Shown here in pieces: positions 5,827-9,101 of a DNA stretch of 9,101 nucleotides. The position numbers and the translations under genes are program-made. The notes under the pieces were generated by a model that saw only the letters and a program-made list of their open reading frames with translations, did no database searches and was not told the origin of the DNA. How positions within the stretch are numbered: position 1 is the stretch's first letter; every line of letters starts with the position of its first letter. Source of the stretch: an uncultured Clostridia bacterium. GTDB taxonomy: Bacteria > Bacillota > Clostridia > Christensenellales > Borkfalkiaceae. The DNA lies in NCBI GenBank assembly GCA_937915565.1, contig CALDMH010000033.1, positions 1 to 9,101 of the forward strand. Direction: 5' to 3'.

Positions 5827-6945
5827 ATGAATAATAAGGAGTTTTTTCTTTCTATCGAAGATTTGGAAAGAGAAAAGGGAATCAAACAAGAGCTTTTGAT
5901 TGAAACGCTTACGAACGCGCTCGTTTCTGCGTATAAAAAACACACCGGAACTTCGAGCGACGTGGTAATCGATATGAATCCGGAAAAAAAGACCGTTAAA
6001 TTTTTCGCGGTCAAGAAGGTCGTGGACGAAGTCGTAGACCCGGAGAAGGAAATTTCCCTCGAAGAAGCGAGAGAAATCAAAAAATCGTATAAAGTCGGCG
6101 ACGAGGTTAAGAAAGAATTTGTTCCCAAGGAGTTCGGCAGAATCGCCGCTCAAACGGCGAAGCAGGTCGTTTTCCAGAAACTTCGCGAGGCCGAGAGAGA
6201 TAACACTCTTGCCGAATTTGAAGATAAAGAGAACGAAATCAAGGCTTGCACTATAAGAAGAATCGAGGAGAAAAACGTTTACGTCGAAATCGGCGCAGGC
6301 GAAATCGAAGCCGTTATGCTTCCGCAGGACCAAGTTCCCAACGAAAAATATAACGTGAACGATAAACTTATGGTTTACGTTAAAAAGGTAAGAAGTATGG
6401 GCAAAAACGCCCAAATTCTCGTTTCGAGAACTTCCCCGGGGCTCGTTCGTAAACTCTTTGAAAACGTCGTTCCCGAAATCGCGCAAGGTATCGTAACGGT
6501 TAAATCCATCGCAAGGGAAGCCGGTCAGAGAACCAAAATCGCAATTTACAGCAACGACCCGAACGTAGACGCCGTCGGCGCTTGCGTTGGCAATAAGGGA
6601 ATGAGAGTAAACGAAGTCGTGAGAGAACTCGGCGGCGAGAAAATCGATATAATTCCTTGGAGCGAGGACCCGCTTGAATTTATCGCGAAGGCTCTTTCGC
6701 CCGCAAAAGTACTCAAAGTCAGCGCAATCGAGGGCGAAAAAATCGCGAGAGTAGTCGTTCCCGACGATAAGCTTTCTCTTGCCATAGGTAAGGACGGACA
6801 AAACGCTCGTCTTGCGGCAAGGCTTACCGGCTGGAAAGTAGACGTTAAGAGCGAGAGCAAAGCGAAACTCGAAGAAGAGGCCGAAGTTCCCGAAGAGGAA
6901 ATCGCCGAGGAAGATTTTTCCGATGACGGAGAAAAAATAGACTAA
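5827..6945 (+). CDS. nusA: transcription termination/antitermination factor NusA
   Basis: NusA binds RNA polymerase near the RNA exit channel and modulates pausing, intrinsic termination and antitermination. The domains in order are an N-terminal RNAP-binding domain (about 1-130), an S1 domain (about 135-200, with VYVEIGAGEIEAVMLP), KH1 (about 230-280, with CVGNKGMR at 253-260 as the GxxG loop), and KH2 (about 300-345, with AIGKDGQNARLAARLTGW at 319-336). The protein has 372 residues, the short Firmicutes form, and lacks the two acidic repeat domains of the E. coli protein. Instead it ends in a short, very acidic tail (about 348-372, Glu/Asp-rich). The RBS AAGGAGA lies about 7 bases before the ATG. 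It sits between rimP and ylxR, its usual neighbours. Confidence 0.97.
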   Translation: MNNKEFFLSIEDLEREKGIKQELLIETLTNALVSAYKKHTGTSSDVVIDMNPEKKTVKFFAVKKVVDEVVDPEKEISLEEAREIKKSYKVGDEVKKEFVPKEFGRIAAQTAKQVVFQKLREAERDNTLAEFEDKENEIKACTIRRIEEKNVYVEIGAGEIEAVMLPQDQVPNEKYNVNDKLMVYVKKVRSMGKNAQILVSRTSPGLVRKLFENVVPEIAQGIVTVKSIAREAGQRTKIAIYSNDPNVDAVGACVGNKGMRVNEVVRELGGEKIDIIPWSEDPLEFIAKALSPAKVLKVSAIEGEKIARVVVPDDKLSLAIGKDGQNARLAARLTGWKVDVKSESKAKLEEEAEVPEEEIAEEDFSDDGEKID

Positions 6946-6965
6946 AACCGTATTTTGGAGCATTT

Positions 6966-7238
6966 ATGACCGGGAAACATATTCCGATTAGAACTTGTAT
7001 CGCGTGCAGAAACGAGTTTGATAAAAAAGAATTGCATAGAATAGTAAAAGCCAAGGACGGAACGTTTTTGATTGACGAAACGGGTAAATCCGACGGTAGA
7101 GGAGCTTATATATGCAGTTCGCCCGAATGTGCGAAGAAACTTTTTAAAGCAAAACTTCTCGATAGGGTTTTCAAAACGAGCGTGCCTGCCGAAATCTACG
7201 AAAAGCTTGAGGAGGAACTTCTTGGACAGACAAAGTAA
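6966..7238 (+). CDS. ylxR: YlxR/RnpM family RNA-binding protein (DUF448)
   Basis: The 90-residue basic protein has the family signatures IPIRTCIACR (6-15), with a CxxC, and SDGRGAYICSSPECAKKL (42-59), which contributes further Cys residues. In B. subtilis this protein, now called RnpM, has been reported to bind RNase P RNA and modulate its activity; earlier work linked YlxR to gene regulation. The strand-loop-helix region around GRGAY is thought to contact RNA. GGAG (6957-6960) lies five bases before the ATG. The gene follows nusA by 20 bases and overlaps the next gene by 17 bases, so the two small RNA-binding proteins are probably translated as a coupled pair. Confidence 0.94.
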   Translation: MTGKHIPIRTCIACRNEFDKKELHRIVKAKDGTFLIDETGKSDGRGAYICSSPECAKKLFKAKLLDRVFKTSVPAEIYEKLEEELLGQTK

Positions 7239-7554
7239 ACCTTACGTTTATATCGGATTTGCGATAAAAGCGAGAAAGTTAAGAACGGGTATAAACGCCG
7301 TTTCAACGTTAAATAAGGGCGTTTATCTGATAATACTTTGCTCAACCGGCGAAAAAAACGCAAGAAAGGAAGCCGAAAAACTTGCGAAAAAAAACGGAGC
7401 GCCGCTCATCGAATCGACTAAATATTCGCTCGAAGAGATAACCGGCAAAGAGAATTGCAAAGTAGCCGCTATAACGGATGAGAGTCTGGCAGGAGCAATT
7501 ATGCTCACTCTCGGAGAAGATTTCAGGGTTTTGGACGGAGGTCATAAGGATTGA
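7222..7554 (+). CDS. ylxQ: L7Ae/L30e-family RNA-binding protein YlxQ
   Basis: The start is TTG at 7222, chosen because GGAGG (7211-7215) lies six bases upstream and because the resulting 110-residue protein has the usual family length; the frame is open further upstream, but that part duplicates ylxR coding sequence. The N-terminus YVYIGFAIKARKLRTGINAV (8-27) corresponds to the L7Ae-fold entry 'lGlA.rArkl..G', followed by a hydrophobic strand (VYLIILCST, 34-42), an amphipathic Lys-rich helix (AEKLAKKNGAPLI, 51-63), and VAAITDESLAGAIM (81-94). Proteins of this fold bind kink-turn RNAs, and YlxQ relatives bind K-turns in vitro; the cellular RNA target is unknown. Its stop is one base before infB. 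Confidence 0.88.
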   Translation: MDRQSKPYVYIGFAIKARKLRTGINAVSTLNKGVYLIILCSTGEKNARKEAEKLAKKNGAPLIESTKYSLEEITGKENCKVAAITDESLAGAIMLTLGEDFRVLDGGHKD

Positions 7555-7555
7555 T

Positions 7556-9101
7556 ATGGAAGAAAAAAGAGAAGATTTATTAAAAAACTTAAAGAAAATA
7601 AACGCAATTTACGGCGAATTAGACGATTTGAAAACGAAAGTCAAGGAAGCTAAATCGTCCGTTTCCGCTATTACCAAAAAAATCTCCGCAAAGGAAAGGT
7701 CGTTAAAGGCAGAACGCGAGGCCGCTCTTAAAGCCGAGCAGGAAGCGTCTATGGCCGAGGATACCGCCGTGAGCGGTAACGATTCGGATATTCTTTCCGA
7801 AACGCCCGTTAAAAACGCCGAAGCCGAAGTCAAAGAAGAGGTTAAGGCCGAAAAAGCGGAGAAAACCGAACGAACCGAGAAGGTTGAGAAAGCGGAAAAG
7901 GCAACGACGGAGAAAAAGAAAGCGTTGTCAAAGAAATCCGCTGCGGAAGAGACCCCCGTCGTAGAAGAAAAAACGGAAAATAAGGAAAAGGCAACGAAAA
8001 AATCCTCCGAAAAGCCCGCCGCGGAAGAAAAAGAGGAAGTTAAACCCGTAACGGCCGATGAAAAACCGACGGAAAAGGTTGAAGAGAAACCTGTCGAGAA
8101 GCCTGTTATGGACGAAAAAGCCATAAAAGAAGCAAGAAAGAAAGCTTTGGAAGAGGCTCAGGCAAGAGCTCTTGCCGAAGCGAGGGCTAAAATTCTCGAA
8201 CAAAAGAGAAAGGAAGCCATAGCGAGAGGCGAAGACCCGAATCTCGTTAAACTCGCGAGCGAAAGACCGAGAGTTTACGAGCCGCCCAAAAGAGAACGCC
8301 CCGCAAGACGCGAGTACGTTCCGCAGGACGGAAGAAGACCTCTCGGCGCAAATCCGAGAACTCCTTCCGACAAACCTTTCGGACAAAGACCTTTATCCCC
8401 GAAGCCGAGCGGTTTCGGCGGAGCAAAGAAGCCCGTTGAAATTTCTTACGTCCCCAAGGATACGGGTAAGAGTTTCGGCAATAAGAAAAAGTCCTCCGAA
8501 AAGAGTTACGACGATAAGAAAGGAATTAACAAGAAATCTCTTGCGAAAGGTCAGGTCAGCATAGACGATTTCGACGAGAATAAGAGCGGTTACAGAAAAG
8601 CTCGTAACAAAAAGGATAAAAAATCCGACGAGCAGACTCAAACGATTAAAATCGAGAAAGCCGTTATCAACAAAGAAATTATTCCTATCAAAGAATTGTC
8701 CGAAAAATTGGGTATTTCGGCGATTGAAATTACTAAAAAGCTCTTCAAAGAGGGCATAATGAAGACCATTAACGATTCGGTCGATTACGACACCGCAGGC
8801 GTTATCGCCGCCGACCTCGGAATCGAACTCGAACTTAAAATGGATAAAACCGCCGAGGAAGTTCTTTCGGAAACGTTCGATACGGCAGATAACGAAGAAA
8901 ATCTCGTTAAAAGGCCGCCCGTCGTCACCGTTATGGGACACGTCGACCACGGCAAGACCTCGCTTCTCGACCGTATCAGAAGTTCTAACGTAACGGCTTC
9001 CGAAGCGGGCGGAATCACGCAGCATATCGGCGCATACACGGTTAGCGTAAACGGCGAGAAGATTACCTTCCTCGACACTCCGGGACACGCCGCATTCACG
9101 G
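7556..9101 (+). CDS. infB: translation initiation factor IF-2 (5' part, runs off the window)
   Basis: IF-2 is the GTPase that brings fMet-tRNA to the 30S subunit and promotes 50S joining. About 515 codons are present. Residues 1-64 are predicted coiled coil (ELDDLKTKVKEAK, then ITKKISAKERSLKAEREAALKAE in shortened heptads). Residues ~65-200 are a Glu/Lys/Ala low-complexity linker, ~200-235 a long Arg/Ala/Glu helix, and ~240-370 a basic Pro/Gly/Lys-rich stretch. An IF2_N domain occupies ~370-425 (IPIKELSEKLGISAIEITKKL). The G domain begins with G1 GHVDHGKT (461-468) and includes the switch-I region EAGGITQHIGAY and G3 DTPGHAAFT (507-515). G4, G5 and the C-terminal domains lie beyond the window. 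The RBS AAGGA is at 7546-7550. The expected N-terminal IF2_N copy is not seen. Confidence 0.97.
   Translation, partial: MEEKREDLLKNLKKINAIYGELDDLKTKVKEAKSSVSAITKKISAKERSLKAEREAALKAEQEASMAEDTAVSGNDSDILSETPVKNAEAEVKEEVKAEKAEKTERTEKVEKAEKATTEKKKALSKKSAAEETPVVEEKTENKEKATKKSSEKPAAEEKEEVKPVTADEKPTEKVEEKPVEKPVMDEKAIKEARKKALEEAQARALAEARAKILEQKRKEAIARGEDPNLVKLASERPRVYEPPKRERPARREYVPQDGRRPLGANPRTPSDKPFGQRPLSPKPSGFGGAKKPVEISYVPKDTGKSFGNKKKSSEKSYDDKKGINKKSLAKGQVSIDDFDENKSGYRKARNKKDKKSDEQTQTIKIEKAVINKEIIPIKELSEKLGISAIEITKKLFKEGIMKTINDSVDYDTAGVIAADLGIELELKMDKTAEEVLSETFDTADNEENLVKRPPVVTVMGHVDHGKTSLLDRIRSSNVTASEAGGITQHIGAYTVSVNGEKITFLDTPGHAAFT

Noticed and set aside
5821..6963. A 380-codon open frame on the minus strand opposite nusA
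   Set aside because: It mirrors nearly the whole nusA gene, has a Phe/Arg/Asp-rich composition typical of the antisense of Glu/Lys-rich coding sequence, and has no recognisable motif. NusA on the plus strand has all its domains.
7072..7221. Longer N-terminus for YlxQ inside ylxR
   Set aside because: The extra 50 codons are an out-of-frame reading of ylxR, and the GGAGG at 7211-7215 points to the TTG at 7222.
7609..8386. Ser/Phe-rich minus-strand frames opposite the infB linker
   Set aside because: The repeated FSS/FF pattern is the direct antisense of Glu/Lys/Ala low-complexity codons; the plus-strand frame continues into a clear IF-2 GTPase domain.

Overview
The window reads as a chromosomal housekeeping segment from a low-to-mid GC member of the Firmicutes/Clostridia. 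The supporting evidence is the gene order ispG, polC-like gene, rimP, nusA, ylxR (rnpM), ylxQ, infB, which is the classical Gram-positive arrangement, together with a type III pantothenate kinase (coaX), strong AGGAGG-type ribosome binding sites and TTG start codons. Finer placement, for example an uncultured gut Clostridia lineage, is only a guess based on style and on the small Cys-rich protein.

Layout. Positions 1-674 hold the 3' end of a plus-strand gene that joins a CobW/COG0523-like GTPase to a DUF1980 (YcgQ/TIGR03943-like) domain. Positions 675-832 are a non-coding stretch with three successive hairpins, the last a strong bidirectional terminator shared with a convergent minus-strand gene. 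That gene (833-1051) encodes a 72-residue, 14-cysteine, hydrophobic miniprotein with a clear RBS, a -10 box and a 14-bp palindrome at its predicted transcription start. From about 1177 a plus-strand promoter (TTGATT, 17 bp, TATAAT) starts an operon: ECF-transporter S component, coaX, ispG and a PolC-derived exonuclease, all overlapping or one base apart. A promoter-like region and an attenuator-like terminator hairpin (5221-5324) separate it from rimP, nusA, ylxR, ylxQ and infB, the last cut by the window end.

How the genes work together. The S component probably brings in a vitamin, most likely pantothenate by context, which CoaX phosphorylates in the first step of CoA synthesis. IspG makes HMBPP for isoprenoids. 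The second cluster concerns transcription elongation and ribosome function: RimP matures the 30S subunit, NusA controls pausing and termination, YlxR/RnpM and YlxQ are small RNA-binding proteins, and IF-2 starts translation.

The most notable points are these: the gene at the polC position has kept the PolC N-terminal region, OB fold and DEDDh exonuclease but has no PHP or polymerase domains; IF-2 appears to lack the usual N-terminal IF2_N domain and has a coiled-coil/Lys-Glu-Ala linker instead; and the Cys-rich miniprotein has its own tightly packed control region. I see no mobile element, CRISPR array, tRNA or rRNA gene.
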